Origin: DCFW01 sp963790715
GTDB lineage: Bacteria; Bacteroidota; Bacteroidia; Bacteroidales; Bacteroidaceae
DNA length: 64,000 bases
Assembly: GCA_963790715.1 (NCBI GenBank)
Contig: CAWBPN010000010.1
Coordinates: 248,001-312,000, forward strand
Direction of reading: 5' to 3'
Shown here: piece by piece, positions 1-9,227 of the stretch
Layout: every line of letters begins with the position of its first letter
Numbering within the stretch: position 1 is the stretch's first letter
Position numbers and translations under genes: made by a program
Notes under the pieces: generated by a model
Told to the model about the DNA's origin: nothing
Databases searched by the model: none
What the model saw: only the letters and a program-made list of their open reading frames with translations

Positions 1-24
1 AAGGAGAGAAAGTTTTAATAAAAA

Positions 25-1524
25 ATGAGCAATTTAAAATCATTATTTAAGGATACGGTTATATACGGAATGAGTAGCATTCTCGGCAGATTTCTTAATT
101 ATCTGTTAGTTCCGATTTATACTCACAAGATGGCCGCATCATCAGGGGATTACGGTATAATTACCAACGTATATGCATATACAGCTTTATTGTTAGTCAT
201 ACTAACATTCGGTATGGAAACAACTTTCTTTCGATATGTCAACAAAAGCGAAAAGCCTATGCAGGTATATTCAACCGTTCTTATTATGGTAGGTACGGTT
301 TGTGCTTTATTCGCAATATCAACATTCGCTTTTATCCACCCTTTTGCCGCATTCATGGGCTACGCCGATCATCCTGAATATGTATGGACAATGTTCTTAT
401 GCGTATCAATAGATTCTTTCCAATGCATACCGTTCGCTTATTTACGATACAAACACCGCCCAATTAAATTTGCAAGCTTGAAAGTACTTTTCATAACAAT
501 GAACGTAATTTTGAACTTGGTATATTTCATTTTAATTCCAGTTATGTACAATCATCATATCGCATACGGTTTTATCAGCTTATTCTATCATGGAACCGTC
601 AGCGTAGCTTATGCATTCTACATTAACTTATTCTGCACATTCTCAGTAACATTCTTCATGCGTAAGGAATTAACCGGATTCAAATATGTGTTCGACAAAC
701 ATCTGGCACGGCAAATGTGGCATTACTCATGGCCTATATTAATCTTGGGTATTGCCGGTATCTTGAATCAAACGGCTGATAAAATCATATTCCCGTTCGT
801 TTCAACTCATGTTGGTAAAGAAATAAATGTACAACTTGGCATATATGGCGCATGCGTGAAAATTGCCATGATTATGACGTTAATAACGCAAGCATTCCGT
901 TACGCATATGAGCCGTTCGTTTTCGGCAAGAGTAAAGATAAAGACAGCAAGGAAACGTATGCGGCCGCAATGAAATACTTCATCATATTCACATTGTTCG
1001 CATTCCTCATTGTCATGGGATATATGGATATTTTGAAGAGATTGATTATCGCCCGCGACTATTGGGCAGGACTAAAAGTAACTCCTATTGTTATGGTTGC
1101 CGGTATTCTTTTGGGAATCTATTTCAATTTATCATTATGGTATAAGCTGGTTGATAAAACAATATATGGAATGTGGTTTTCACTTATCGGTTGCATTTCG
1201 CTAATTGCAGTTAACGTTATATTCATTCCACGTTTCAGCTACATGGCTTGTGCCTGGGGTGGAGTTGTCGGATATGGCATTGCTACTATCCTATCCTATT
1301 TTGTAGGTCAGAAATACTTCCCTATTAATTATCCTCTAAAAGATATTGCCAAATACGTTATTCTAACGGCAATATTGTATATAGCAATAACTAAAGTTCC
1401 AGATCATTGGAACCTATGGGTAAAAGTAGGCGTAAAAACATGTATACTTCTTGTTTATCTGGCATATACCTTAAAGAAAGATATGCCGTCGTTCTTATCA
1501 AAAAAGCAGGAAACAAGTAATTAA
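25..1524 (+). CDS. Polysaccharide/lipid-linked oligosaccharide flippase (MATE/MOP superfamily)
   Basis: This 499-residue integral inner-membrane protein is hydrophobic along nearly its whole length, with about 12-14 predicted transmembrane segments. The opening (SLFKDTVIYGMSSILGRF) is typical of Wzx/MurJ-like flippases of the Polysacc_synt family, and a conserved charged cluster (FGKSKDKDSKETYA, about residue 300) sits in a cytoplasmic loop. By family it should flip lipid-linked sugar units (O-antigen, capsule or similar) across the inner membrane; the substrate cannot be read from the sequence. A purine-rich AAGGAG lies about 20 nt before the ATG. It is the first gene in the window, so upstream partners are unseen. 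A strong bidirectional terminator follows directly. Confidence 0.88.
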   Translation: MSNLKSLFKDTVIYGMSSILGRFLNYLLVPIYTHKMAASSGDYGIITNVYAYTALLLVILTFGMETTFFRYVNKSEKPMQVYSTVLIMVGTVCALFAISTFAFIHPFAAFMGYADHPEYVWTMFLCVSIDSFQCIPFAYLRYKHRPIKFASLKVLFITMNVILNLVYFILIPVMYNHHIAYGFISLFYHGTVSVAYAFYINLFCTFSVTFFMRKELTGFKYVFDKHLARQMWHYSWPILILGIAGILNQTADKIIFPFVSTHVGKEINVQLGIYGACVKIAMIMTLITQAFRYAYEPFVFGKSKDKDSKETYAAAMKYFIIFTLFAFLIVMGYMDILKRLIIARDYWAGLKVTPIVMVAGILLGIYFNLSLWYKLVDKTIYGMWFSLIGCISLIAVNVIFIPRFSYMACAWGGVVGYGIATILSYFVGQKYFPINYPLKDIAKYVILTAILYIAITKVPDHWNLWVKVGVKTCILLVYLAYTLKKDMPSFLSKKQETSN

Positions 1525-1529
1525 AACAA

Positions 1530-1582
1530 CAATAAAAAATATTCGCATTTATCATATTAATAATTGCGAATATTTTTTATTG
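1530..1582. terminator. Bidirectional intrinsic terminator
   Basis: Two perfectly complementary 18-nt arms (1530-1547 and 1565-1582) enclose a 17-nt loop. The arms contain A- and T-runs, so the hairpin gives a U-tract on either strand. It lies between the convergent flippase and DUF4293 genes. Confidence 0.85.
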
Positions 1583-1597
1583 TTTTATGTAATAATC

Positions 1598-1987
1598 TTA
1601 CCTTATTCTATCAGCTGCTTTAATCAAATCATCATCTTTTTTAATTTGATGATTTGCAATTAATGTAAAAACAAGAGACAGTAGAGGAAGAAATGAACCT
1701 ATTGATATAATCATCGGTTGATTAGGAGTATTCTTTGACAATAAATAATATGTGAGGTAAATAACATAATAAATAAGCGCAACCATAGCACCTATTATAC
1801 ATAACTGACGTTGCATTTTTCTTTTTTTGTAAAGAAATATTGCAATAAAATTAAAAAGCGCACCCGCTATTGCCACTATTATTAAGCCCCACGCGTGGAA
1901 TCCATTTTGCGTGACAGGTAAAAACAAAGAACCAACCCATAATACAGTAGCAACCAAAAGGTATATTGATTGAATCCTTTGAATCAT
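1598..1987 (-). CDS. DUF4293 family membrane protein
   Basis: A 129-residue protein with four hydrophobic segments (about residues 8-25, 30-50, 62-82 and 92-112) and a short basic/acidic tail (KKDDDLIKAADRIR). The start MIQRIQSIYLL and overall plan match DUF4293, a Bacteroidota-restricted membrane family of unknown function that is commonly encoded next to rpoZ. Its start codon overlaps the end of the upstream rpoZ-like gene by 4 nt (ATGA), implying translational coupling in a bamD-rpoZ-DUF4293 operon. Function is unknown. Confidence 0.8.
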   Translation of the reverse strand: MIQRIQSIYLLVATVLWVGSLFLPVTQNGFHAWGLIIVAIAGALFNFIAIFLYKKRKMQRQLCIIGAMVALIYYVIYLTYYLLSKNTPNQPMIISIGSFLPLLSLVFTLIANHQIKKDDDLIKAADRIR

Positions 1988-2319
1988 TGCATGTTATCTT
2001 TTTCTTTAGCAGGATTACGATAATAAACCTTACCTTCAATAAACTCTTGAATAGCAATTAATGTAGGCTTCGGCAATTTCTCATAATAACGTGAAATTTC
2101 AATCTGTTCTCTATTATCAAAAACCTCTTCCAAATTATCGCCTTGAGTAGCAAATTCAGAAAGCTTCTTAGACAACTCGCTTTTCACTTCTTGTGAAATT
2201 TGATTAGCGCGTTTACCCAATATTGCTACACTTTCATAAATATTACCTGTCTCATCACACAGGTTCATCAAATCTCTAACAACCGTAGTGGTAGGAGCAT
2301 TGGTTTTCTTATAATCCAT
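1984..2319 (-). CDS. rpoZ: DNA-directed RNA polymerase omega subunit (Rpb6/RpoZ family, Bacteroidota type)
   Basis: A 111-residue soluble protein. The segment VRDLMNLCDETGNIYESVAILGKRANQIS (about residues 14-42) carries the omega/Rpb6 signature: a variable helix, then the conserved SVAILGKRANQI block corresponding to the A-x-R-A-x-Q motif of omega. Omega is the small assembly subunit of RNA polymerase. The Bacteroidota form is longer than the roughly 90-residue E. coli protein, with an acidic C-terminal extension. It lies between bamD and DUF4293, a common Bacteroidales order. Confidence 0.82.
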   Translation of the reverse strand: MDYKKTNAPTTTVVRDLMNLCDETGNIYESVAILGKRANQISQEVKSELSKKLSEFATQGDNLEEVFDNREQIEISRYYEKLPKPTLIAIQEFIEGKVYYRNPAKEKDNMQ

Positions 2320-2342
2320 AATTATTAATATAATATATTATT

Positions 2343-3146
2343 TTAATCTTTTACTCTTTTAGATGATGACAAAAACATTTCATTTATCTCTTTTGTATAC
2401 TTGCTGTCCGGGAAATCAGTTTTAAAGGCATAACACTCATCAATTACGTCCCTGAAACGATCAGTTTGCTTTTCTTGAATGCTTTTCAATGCAATTTGGT
2501 ATTTTGAGCGTACGACAAGCAAAGACAAATCTTCTCTTAATTTTGTAGAAGGAAAATCTCTCATTGCATCTTCGGCAACAATTACGCACGATTGGTAATT
2601 ATTACCTAAATAAGTGCCCAAGTTATAATATAATTTGGCTGAATAATATTCCTTTAAAACTAATTTATCTTGCAACGAAAAAACCATCTGTTGGGCTTCA
2701 TTTCTATATTTGCTCTGAGGATAGACATCAATAAAAGCTTCCAATTCCTGCAATGCCTTGTACGTATTACTTTGATCCAATCTAGCTTCAGGAGTATCCA
2801 ACGCCAAAGCTTTACCGCACATAAAACGGGCTAATTCCGTATATGTACCGTTTTGATATGAAGTATAATATGTATTGAAATAATGTGACGCCGTAACATA
2901 ATCTTCATCACGATAATAGCTCATGGCTAACATGTACAGGGACTCTTCGGCCTTATCCGTACCTTTTAACTGCATGATGATGTCATCAAGCAACGTTGAA
3001 GCCTTACTATATTTACCTTGAATATAATAGCATTTGGCTGCTTCATATTTATATTCGTAATCATTACTCTTCAACAGTTTATTATACTCCCCGCAAGAGG
3101 TAAACGTCAAAGCTGTAAGTAACAATATCAGTATGTTCTTTTTCAT
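2343..3146 (-). CDS. bamD: BamD-like outer-membrane assembly lipoprotein
   Basis: Outer-membrane protein assembly factor of the BamD/ComL family, about 267 residues from the preferred start at 3146. The reading frame is open to 3182, but starting at 3146 (MKKNILILLL) gives a proper lipoprotein signal peptide with a lipobox ending TFTSC and Cys at about residue 18. The mature part is built of TPR-like helical pairs (AAKCYYIQGKYSKASTLLDDI, ESLYMLAMSYYRDEDYVTASHYF, YPQSKYRNEA) as expected for the BamD scaffold that binds BamA in the periplasm. It sits just downstream of uvrB and upstream of rpoZ. Confidence 0.85.
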   Translation of the reverse strand: MKKNILILLLTALTFTSCGEYNKLLKSNDYEYKYEAAKCYYIQGKYSKASTLLDDIIMQLKGTDKAEESLYMLAMSYYRDEDYVTASHYFNTYYTSYQNGTYTELARFMCGKALALDTPEARLDQSNTYKALQELEAFIDVYPQSKYRNEAQQMVFSLQDKLVLKEYYSAKLYYNLGTYLGNNYQSCVIVAEDAMRDFPSTKLREDLSLLVVRSKYQIALKSIQEKQTDRFRDVIDECYAFKTDFPDSKYTKEINEMFLSSSKRVKD

Positions 3147-3196
3147 CATGCTACAATCTGGGCACAAAAATACATTTAACATCCGATTCTACAAAA

Positions 3197-5215
3197 TTAT
3201 TGAGATAAAAATTTCTTATTATATATATCTTCCAACTTCAACATTTCATCACGATACTGGGCTGCTTGCATAAAATCAAGTTTCTTAGCTGCTTCTCTCA
3301 TTAACTTCTTGCTACGTTCAATGCTCTTTTTCAGTTGGTCTTTAGTCATATACTCTACTATTGGATCGGCTGCCATTGCAGTTTCTTCAACTATTCCATA
3401 CGGTTTAATTTCCGATTTTTCTTCTGCTATAAGTGACGAGCTTATTGCTTTCACTATTTGTTTTGGTGTAATATGATGTTCTTCGTTATATTTCAGCTGT
3501 TTTATACGCCGATAATTTGTTTCGTCAATAGTCTTTTTCATACTGTCGGTAACCTTATCGGCATACATAATAACTTTACCATTAATATTACGCGCTGCTC
3601 TTCCTGCTGTTTGTGTCAACGACCTGTGCGAACGCAGAAAGCCTTCTTTATCGGCATCCAATATTGCTACAAGTGATACTTCTGGTAAATCCAATCCTTC
3701 ACGCAGTAAATTAACGCCGACCAAAACATCATAAACACCTGCACGCAAGTCATTCATAATCTTAACACGGTCAATTGTGGCTACATCACTATGAATATAA
3801 TTGCACCTAACGCCGTTGTCAAGCAAGTATTCCGTCAATTCTTCAGCCATACGTTTGGTTAACGTAGTCACCAACACCCGCTCATTCTTCTTCGAACGTG
3901 TATGTATTTCATCAAGCAAATCATCTATCTGATGCAGGCTCGGACGTACTTCAATTTTCGGATCAAGCAATCCTGTCGGCCTTATCAATTGCTCAACAAC
4001 AACACCGTTACTTTGCGCCAACTCATAATCGGCAGGAGTAGCACTTACATATACTATTTGGCGCGTTAAATTTTCAAACTCTTCAAATTTCAAAGGCCGA
4101 TTATCCAACGCAGCAGGCAAACGAAAACCATAACTTACAAGATTTACCTTTCTCGCCCTGTCACCTCCGTACATACCGTTGATTTGAGGCATACTTACAT
4201 GACTTTCGTCAACAAATGTCAAATAATCTTTCGGGAAGAAATCCAATAAGCAATAAGGACGTGTGCCTGCTGCTCTTCCGTCAAAATACCGCGAATAGTT
4301 CTCAATGCCGGAACAATGCCCAAGTTCACGAATCATCTCCATATCATATTCAACTCTTTCTTTTATACGTTGCGCCTCCACCATCTTGCCTTCGCTTTCA
4401 AACTCAGCAATTTGTTTTACCAAATCGTCCTGAATGGCACGTATTGCCCTTTGTTGGCTATCCTGAGTCGTCATAAATAGATTTGCCGGATATATTTTGT
4501 AATCCTCAAACGTCTGCATTCTTATGTTTGTAATAGGATCGGTTTCTTCTATCGACTCTATTTCATCTCCCCAAAAAGTGATGCGAAGCATTGCATCTGC
4601 GTATGCCAAAGCAATATCCACAGTATCGCCCTTTACACGAAAATTACCTCGACTTACATCAATATCATTACGAACATATAAGCTCTCAACCAACTTTCGC
4701 AACAGTACGTTACGGTCTATTTTCATGCCTACGCGAATATCAATCACATTTTCATAGAAATCTGCAGGATTACCCATACCGTAAATACACGATACCGACG
4801 AAACCACAATCACATCCTGTCTGCCTGACAGCAATGCGGATGTGGTGGCCAAACGGAGCTTATCTATTTCCTCGTTTATAGCCAAGTCTTTTTCAATATA
4901 TGTGTCTGTAGACGGCAAATACGCCTCCGGTTGATAATAATCATAATACGAGACATAATATTCAACGGCATTGCTAGGAAAGAAGTTCTTGAATTCGCTA
5001 TACAACTGAGCTGCCAAGGTTTTGTTGTGACTAAGTATTAATGTGGGCTTATTAATATTTTTAATCACATTTGCCATAGTAAATGTCTTACCTGAACCGG
5101 TAACACCCAACAAAGTTTGGGCATGTTCACCATTAATAATGCCTTCAGTCAACTGCTCTATAGCTTCAGGCTGATCACCGGTAGGTTTATAATCGGATAC
5201 TAGCTCGAAATTCAT
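3197..5215 (-). CDS. uvrB: Excinuclease ABC subunit B
   Basis: UvrB, the DNA damage-verifying helicase of nucleotide excision repair, 672 residues, the usual family length. Walker A is GVTGSGKT at residues 37-44. The beta-hairpin region rich in tyrosines (YYVSYYDYYQPEAYLPSTD) that clamps one DNA strand follows at about 86-105. The Walker B-type box is VDESH, and helicase motifs V/VI appear as LREGLDLPEVSLV and QTAGRAARN. A C-terminal UVR domain (KKSIERSKKLMREAAKKLDF) for binding UvrC lies at about 630-665. The start overlaps the end of the upstream YigZ gene by 4 nt. Confidence 0.97.
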   Translation of the reverse strand: MNFELVSDYKPTGDQPEAIEQLTEGIINGEHAQTLLGVTGSGKTFTMANVIKNINKPTLILSHNKTLAAQLYSEFKNFFPSNAVEYYVSYYDYYQPEAYLPSTDTYIEKDLAINEEIDKLRLATTSALLSGRQDVIVVSSVSCIYGMGNPADFYENVIDIRVGMKIDRNVLLRKLVESLYVRNDIDVSRGNFRVKGDTVDIALAYADAMLRITFWGDEIESIEETDPITNIRMQTFEDYKIYPANLFMTTQDSQQRAIRAIQDDLVKQIAEFESEGKMVEAQRIKERVEYDMEMIRELGHCSGIENYSRYFDGRAAGTRPYCLLDFFPKDYLTFVDESHVSMPQINGMYGGDRARKVNLVSYGFRLPAALDNRPLKFEEFENLTRQIVYVSATPADYELAQSNGVVVEQLIRPTGLLDPKIEVRPSLHQIDDLLDEIHTRSKKNERVLVTTLTKRMAEELTEYLLDNGVRCNYIHSDVATIDRVKIMNDLRAGVYDVLVGVNLLREGLDLPEVSLVAILDADKEGFLRSHRSLTQTAGRAARNINGKVIMYADKVTDSMKKTIDETNYRRIKQLKYNEEHHITPKQIVKAISSSLIAEEKSEIKPYGIVEETAMAADPIVEYMTKDQLKKSIERSKKLMREAAKKLDFMQAAQYRDEMLKLEDIYNKKFLSQ

Positions 5216-5802
5216 ACAATAAGCCTTTCCATTTTTAATTTGTTTTGAAGAGTTTCAAATAACGATTTACGTATACATAATTTCATCACACACTTATCTT
5301 TATCATAATCCTGACTTATAATCTTCACTTCCATATCCTTAATAATATGCATCACGTCATTCATGCGTTCATACAGGAAATTTACTGTAAAACTTACATC
5401 TATAGTCCGCGTTATTATTACAGCTTTATCCAAGACATCACTTGCAGCTTGCCTATAAGCTACAATCAATCCGCTTGTACCAAGCTTGATGCCGCCAAAA
5501 TACCTAACAACAATTATCAGAACATCTGTTACATCTTTTGAAAGCATCTGTCCAAATATTGGTTTGCCGGCCGTCCCTGAAGGTTCCCCATTATCATTAA
5601 CTCTGAAATCTTCACCTTCATATCCCAACCTGTATGCATAACATACATGACGGGCATCATAATACTTTCGCCGATATTCCGCAAGTATTTCATTTACTGT
5701 TTCTATCGATTCAACAGGAAATGCAAAAGAAAAAAATTTACTTCGCTTCTCTAAAAAATAGCTCTCTGAACTATCGGCTAAAGTATTGTAAGTATCTTTC
5801 AA
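5212..5802 (-). CDS. YigZ/IMPACT family protein
   Basis: A 196-residue protein of the UPF0029/IMPACT (YigZ) family. The N-terminal domain carries the family signature YDARHVCYAYRLG followed by NDNGEPSGTAGKPI and VVRYFGGIKLGTSGL (about residues 48-115). A ferredoxin-like C-terminal domain (about 130-195) matches DUF1949. The eukaryotic relative IMPACT regulates GCN2 signalling; the bacterial role is not established. The gene overlaps uvrB and the DUF1015 gene by 4 nt each, forming a translationally coupled DUF1015-yigZ-uvrB set. Confidence 0.88.
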   Translation of the reverse strand: MKDTYNTLADSSESYFLEKRSKFFSFAFPVESIETVNEILAEYRRKYYDARHVCYAYRLGYEGEDFRVNDNGEPSGTAGKPIFGQMLSKDVTDVLIIVVRYFGGIKLGTSGLIVAYRQAASDVLDKAVIITRTIDVSFTVNFLYERMNDVMHIIKDMEVKIISQDYDKDKCVMKLCIRKSLFETLQNKLKMERLIV

Positions 5803-7046
5803 TCCAACTTATGAATAATAAGTCCGGAGCGAAGCTTCGGTTCAAACCATGTTGTTTTTGGTGGCATAATATTACCCGTGTCTGCTATATTCATGATTTG
5901 CTTCATCGACACCGGATATAATGCAAGTGCCAACTTCATTTCACCGTTATCAACACGTTTCTTCAATTCGCCCAAACCGCGTATACCGCCAACGAAATCT
6001 ATACGTTTATCCGTACGTAAATCCTTTATGCCAAGTATATCATTCAATATCAATTCAGAAGAAATTGATACATCCAACACTTTTATCGGATCATTATCAT
6101 CATAAGTGCCGGAATTAGCAGTCAAACGATACCAATTACCTCCTAAATAAAGAGAGAATTCATGTAGACGTGCAGGTTTATAAATACATGCACCCATGTT
6201 TTCTACCTTAAAGTTCTTTCCCAATTTATTTAAGAACTCACTATCAGTCAATCCGTTCAAATCTTTTACTACACGATTGTAATCTATTACAGTTAATTGA
6301 TTTGCCGGAAAACACACAGCCATAAAATAATTATATTCTTCCTTACCTGTATGATTAGGATTATGTTTTGCCTTTTCGACACCAACCAATGCAGCAGCAG
6401 CCGAACGATGGTGACCGTCAGCAATATACAATGAAGGTATGGTAGCAAACTGTTTGGTAATAACTGCTATATCGGCATCGTTATCAATAATCCAAAACTG
6501 ATGGCGGAAACCATCAATCGGAGCAATAAAATCATATTCAGGTTTACCCTTTGCATAACGCGCAACGATTTCATCTATTGTTTTATCATCCGAATAAGCA
6601 AAAAACACAGGTTCTATATTGGCGTTGTTTACACGTACATGTTTCATGCGGTCTTCTTCTTTATCCTTACGAGTAAGCTCGTGCTTCTTTATCACACCGT
6701 TAAGATAATCGGGAACATAAGCTCCAACCACAAGTCCGTATTGAGTTTTGCCGTTCATGGTTTGTGCATAAATATAGTAGCACTCTTTTTTATCTTGAAC
6801 AAGCCAACCATTATCCTGAAACTTTTTAAATTGGCGCGCAGCCTCGTCATAAACACGCGGATTATGCTCATCAGTACCTTCAGGAAAGTTTATTTCCGGT
6901 TTTATAATATGATATAGAGACTTTTCATTACTGCCTGTTTCGGCACGAGCCTCATCGGAACTAAGAACATCATAGGGACGAGATTCAACCTCTTCAACTA
7001 AATTTTTCGGAGGACGAACTCCTTTGAAAGGTTTTACAGTAGCCAT
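5799..7046 (-). CDS. DUF1015 family protein
   Basis: A 415-residue soluble protein beginning MATVKPFKGVRPPKNLVEEV, the hallmark opening of DUF1015. The central IADGHHRSAAAALVG (about residues 208-222) is the family's most conserved block and looks like a metal or phosphate site; the family's biochemical function is unsettled. In many Bacteroidota, as here, it directly follows serC-serA, suggesting a link to serine or phospho-metabolite metabolism (inference). It starts 23 nt after the serA terminator hairpin, so its expression may depend on read-through. It overlaps yigZ by 4 nt. Confidence 0.85.
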   Translation of the reverse strand: MATVKPFKGVRPPKNLVEEVESRPYDVLSSDEARAETGSNEKSLYHIIKPEINFPEGTDEHNPRVYDEAARQFKKFQDNGWLVQDKKECYYIYAQTMNGKTQYGLVVGAYVPDYLNGVIKKHELTRKDKEEDRMKHVRVNNANIEPVFFAYSDDKTIDEIVARYAKGKPEYDFIAPIDGFRHQFWIIDNDADIAVITKQFATIPSLYIADGHHRSAAAALVGVEKAKHNPNHTGKEEYNYFMAVCFPANQLTVIDYNRVVKDLNGLTDSEFLNKLGKNFKVENMGACIYKPARLHEFSLYLGGNWYRLTANSGTYDDNDPIKVLDVSISSELILNDILGIKDLRTDKRIDFVGGIRGLGELKKRVDNGEMKLALALYPVSMKQIMNIADTGNIMPPKTTWFEPKLRSGLIIHKLD

Positions 7047-7069
7047 ATTAATATTATTTTAAAACAAAA

Positions 7070-7105
7070 AAGATTACTCTCTTACGCTAATAAGAGAGCA
7101 ATCTT
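7070..7105 (-). terminator. Intrinsic terminator after serC-serA, just ahead of DUF1015
   Basis: Arms at 7070-7084 and 7091-7105 pair with one internal mismatch around a 6-nt loop (CGCTAA on the plus strand). Read on the minus strand the hairpin is followed by a T-run (TTTTTTG). It sits 11 nt past the serA stop and 23 nt before the DUF1015 start. Confidence 0.8.
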
Positions 7106-7116
7106 AATATTGTTAA

Positions 7117-8037
7117 TTATTTATTTACTCTAAATTTCTCAGACCCGGTCTTGAAGAAATCGACAATTTGATTAGCGGCAGCAATGCCTGCATTTATGTT
7201 AGCCTCAGCTGTTTGTGCACCCATCTTCTTTGGCGTACCGAAATATCTTTCCGGGAATTTGGCTGCAAAGTCAGCAGCTGCCCCAGGAGCAATATCTGCA
7301 ATATACTTAAATTTAGGATGCTCTTCCATAAACCTCATCAATTCAGGTTCATTAATTACTTCCTTACGGGCGGTATTTAATAGAATGCCATTTTCAGGCA
7401 TATTGCTTAATAATTTGTAATTAATGGAATTGCGTGTTTCGTCAGTGGCAGGAATATGTAAAGAAACGATGTCGCTGCTCTTATACAATTCTTCCACTGT
7501 ATCACAAGCATGAGTACCGTCTTTTTCTATGACATCTTTAGGACAAAAAGCATCAAAAGCATAAGTTTTCATTCCGAAACCGTGAGCAATACGTGCTACA
7601 TTTCGACCGACATTGCCATAAGCATGAATACCGAGTTTCTTACCTTTCAACTCTGTTCCCGATGTACCATTGTAAAAATTACGAACGGCATACACAAGTA
7701 AGCCTAAAGCCAATTCAGCAACAGCGTTTGAATTCTGTCCCGGGGTATTCATTACAACCACACCATGTGCAGTAGCAGAAGATAAATCTACATTATCATA
7801 GCCTGCACCTGCACGTACGACAATCTTCAAATTTTTAGCAGCATCAAAAACTTCATTATCTATTTTATCACTTCTGATAATTAAAGCATTTGCATCACTG
7901 ACAGCATCAAGCAATTTAGATTTATCTCCGTACTTTTCCAAAAGCGCCAATTCATACCCGGCACCTTCAATAACCTTACGAATACCGTCTACAGCAACTT
8001 TTGCAAACGGCTTATCAGTAGCTATTAATATCTTCAT
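7117..8037 (-). CDS. serA: D-3-phosphoglycerate dehydrogenase-like NAD-dependent dehydrogenase (no ACT domain)
   Basis: Predicted first enzyme of serine synthesis, oxidising 3-phosphoglycerate with NAD. At 306 residues it lacks the C-terminal ACT regulatory domain of E. coli SerA (about 410 residues). The Rossmann core is visible as KKLGIHAYGNVGRNVA followed by the acidic FDAF at the end of strand 2, and substrate-side residues as NTARKEV (Arg about 224). Odd point: the canonical catalytic His motif (TPHxG) reads TPKKMGAQ at about 268-275, and the usual DVFxxEP Glu region is replaced by ADIAPGAAADF. From memory, Bacteroides homologues share the TPKKMGAQ form. Operon with serC, 13 nt apart. 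Confidence 0.87.
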   Translation of the reverse strand: MKILIATDKPFAKVAVDGIRKVIEGAGYELALLEKYGDKSKLLDAVSDANALIIRSDKIDNEVFDAAKNLKIVVRAGAGYDNVDLSSATAHGVVVMNTPGQNSNAVAELALGLLVYAVRNFYNGTSGTELKGKKLGIHAYGNVGRNVARIAHGFGMKTYAFDAFCPKDVIEKDGTHACDTVEELYKSSDIVSLHIPATDETRNSINYKLLSNMPENGILLNTARKEVINEPELMRFMEEHPKFKYIADIAPGAAADFAAKFPERYFGTPKKMGAQTAEANINAGIAAANQIVDFFKTGSEKFRVNK

Positions 8038-8050
8038 TTTCTGATTTCAA

Positions 8051-9121
8051 TTAATGTTGTTTCTCAAATTCCTGCATGCAACTAACAAGAGCTTTCACAC
8101 TTTCAATCGGTAATGCATTATAACAAGAAGCACGGAAACCTCCAACAGATCTATGACCTTTAATGCCTACCATACCCTTGGAAATAGCAAAATCAAGAAA
8201 GTCTTTCTCCAAATCTTTGTATTCCGGAGCCATAACAAAACAAATATTCATACGTGAACGATCCTCTTCATCAAGAATAGTAGGAACGAACAATTTGTTA
8301 CGATCAATTTCAGTATATAATATTTCTGCTCTTGTAGTAGCTCTCTTTTCCATTTCCTTTACACCACCTTGAGCTTTCAGCCAACGCAAGTTAAGCATTG
8401 CAGTATAAATAGGTAGTACAGGAGGAGTATTGAACATTGAACCTTTTTCTATATGGGTCTTATAATCCAACATCGTCGGGATTTGGCGGGAAACCTTCCC
8501 AAGAATATCATTCTTTACAATAACAAAAGCCAAACCGGCAGGAGCCAAGTTCTTTTGAGCACCGCCATAAATTATACCATATTTAGAAACGTCTACAGGA
8601 CGAGAGAATATATCTGATGACATATCTGAAACTACAGGAAACTTAACGTCATAATCATGACGTATTTCTGTTCCGAATATGGTATTATTAGTTGTAAAGT
8701 GGAAATAATCCACATCTTCAGGGATAGTAAAATTTTTAGGAATATAAGTATAATTCTTGTCAGCGGAAGAAGCAACTTCGACTACATCACCAAAAAGTTT
8801 TGCCTCTTTCATTGCTTTTTTAGCCCATGTACCTGTGTTAAGGTAAGCAGCTTTTTTCTCAAGAAGATTATATGGAACCATACAGAACTGCATACTGGCA
8901 CCACTTCCGAGAAAAAGAACCGAGTATCCTTCAGGAATATTAAGCAATTCTTTAAATAGTGATTCAGCCTCTTCAATTACCGGTTTGAACTCTGCTGATC
9001 GGTGACTGATCTCTAATACGGAAAGCCCTATGCCATTGAGATCTAATACACCTTGAGCTGTTTGCTCAATTACCTCGCGAGGAAGAATTGATGGTCCCGC
9101 ATTGAAATTATGCTTTTTCAT
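8051..9121 (-). CDS. serC: Phosphoserine aminotransferase
   Basis: PLP-dependent class V aminotransferase converting 3-phosphohydroxypyruvate and glutamate to phosphoserine, the second step of serine synthesis (also used in B6 synthesis). It is 356 residues, the family norm. It opens KKHNFNAGPSILPREVIEQ, the typical SerC N-terminus that binds the phosphate. The Schiff-base lysine is K190 in YGGAQKNLAPAGL. The C-terminal GHRSVGGFRASCYNALP is the conserved substrate-phosphate loop. It is the first gene of a serC-serA unit with a recognisable promoter upstream. Confidence 0.95.
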   Translation of the reverse strand: MKKHNFNAGPSILPREVIEQTAQGVLDLNGIGLSVLEISHRSAEFKPVIEEAESLFKELLNIPEGYSVLFLGSGASMQFCMVPYNLLEKKAAYLNTGTWAKKAMKEAKLFGDVVEVASSADKNYTYIPKNFTIPEDVDYFHFTTNNTIFGTEIRHDYDVKFPVVSDMSSDIFSRPVDVSKYGIIYGGAQKNLAPAGLAFVIVKNDILGKVSRQIPTMLDYKTHIEKGSMFNTPPVLPIYTAMLNLRWLKAQGGVKEMEKRATTRAEILYTEIDRNKLFVPTILDEEDRSRMNICFVMAPEYKDLEKDFLDFAISKGMVGIKGHRSVGGFRASCYNALPIESVKALVSCMQEFEKQH

Positions 9122-9157
9122 TTGAATGTTATTTTAATTATACATTAATAATTGGTG

Positions 9158-9189
9158 CGAAATTAATAATAATATTCCTTTATTACAAA
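9158..9189 (-). promoter_or_regulatory. Bacteroides-type promoter for serC
   Basis: On the minus strand TTTG (9186-9189) is separated by 20 nt from TAATTTCG (9158-9165), a 7/8 match to the -7 box TAnnTTTG. It lies about 40 nt before the serC start. Confidence 0.55.
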
Positions 9190-9227
9190 GGATTTGTTAC
9201 AAAAAAGTGCGTGTACGTTACCGATTA

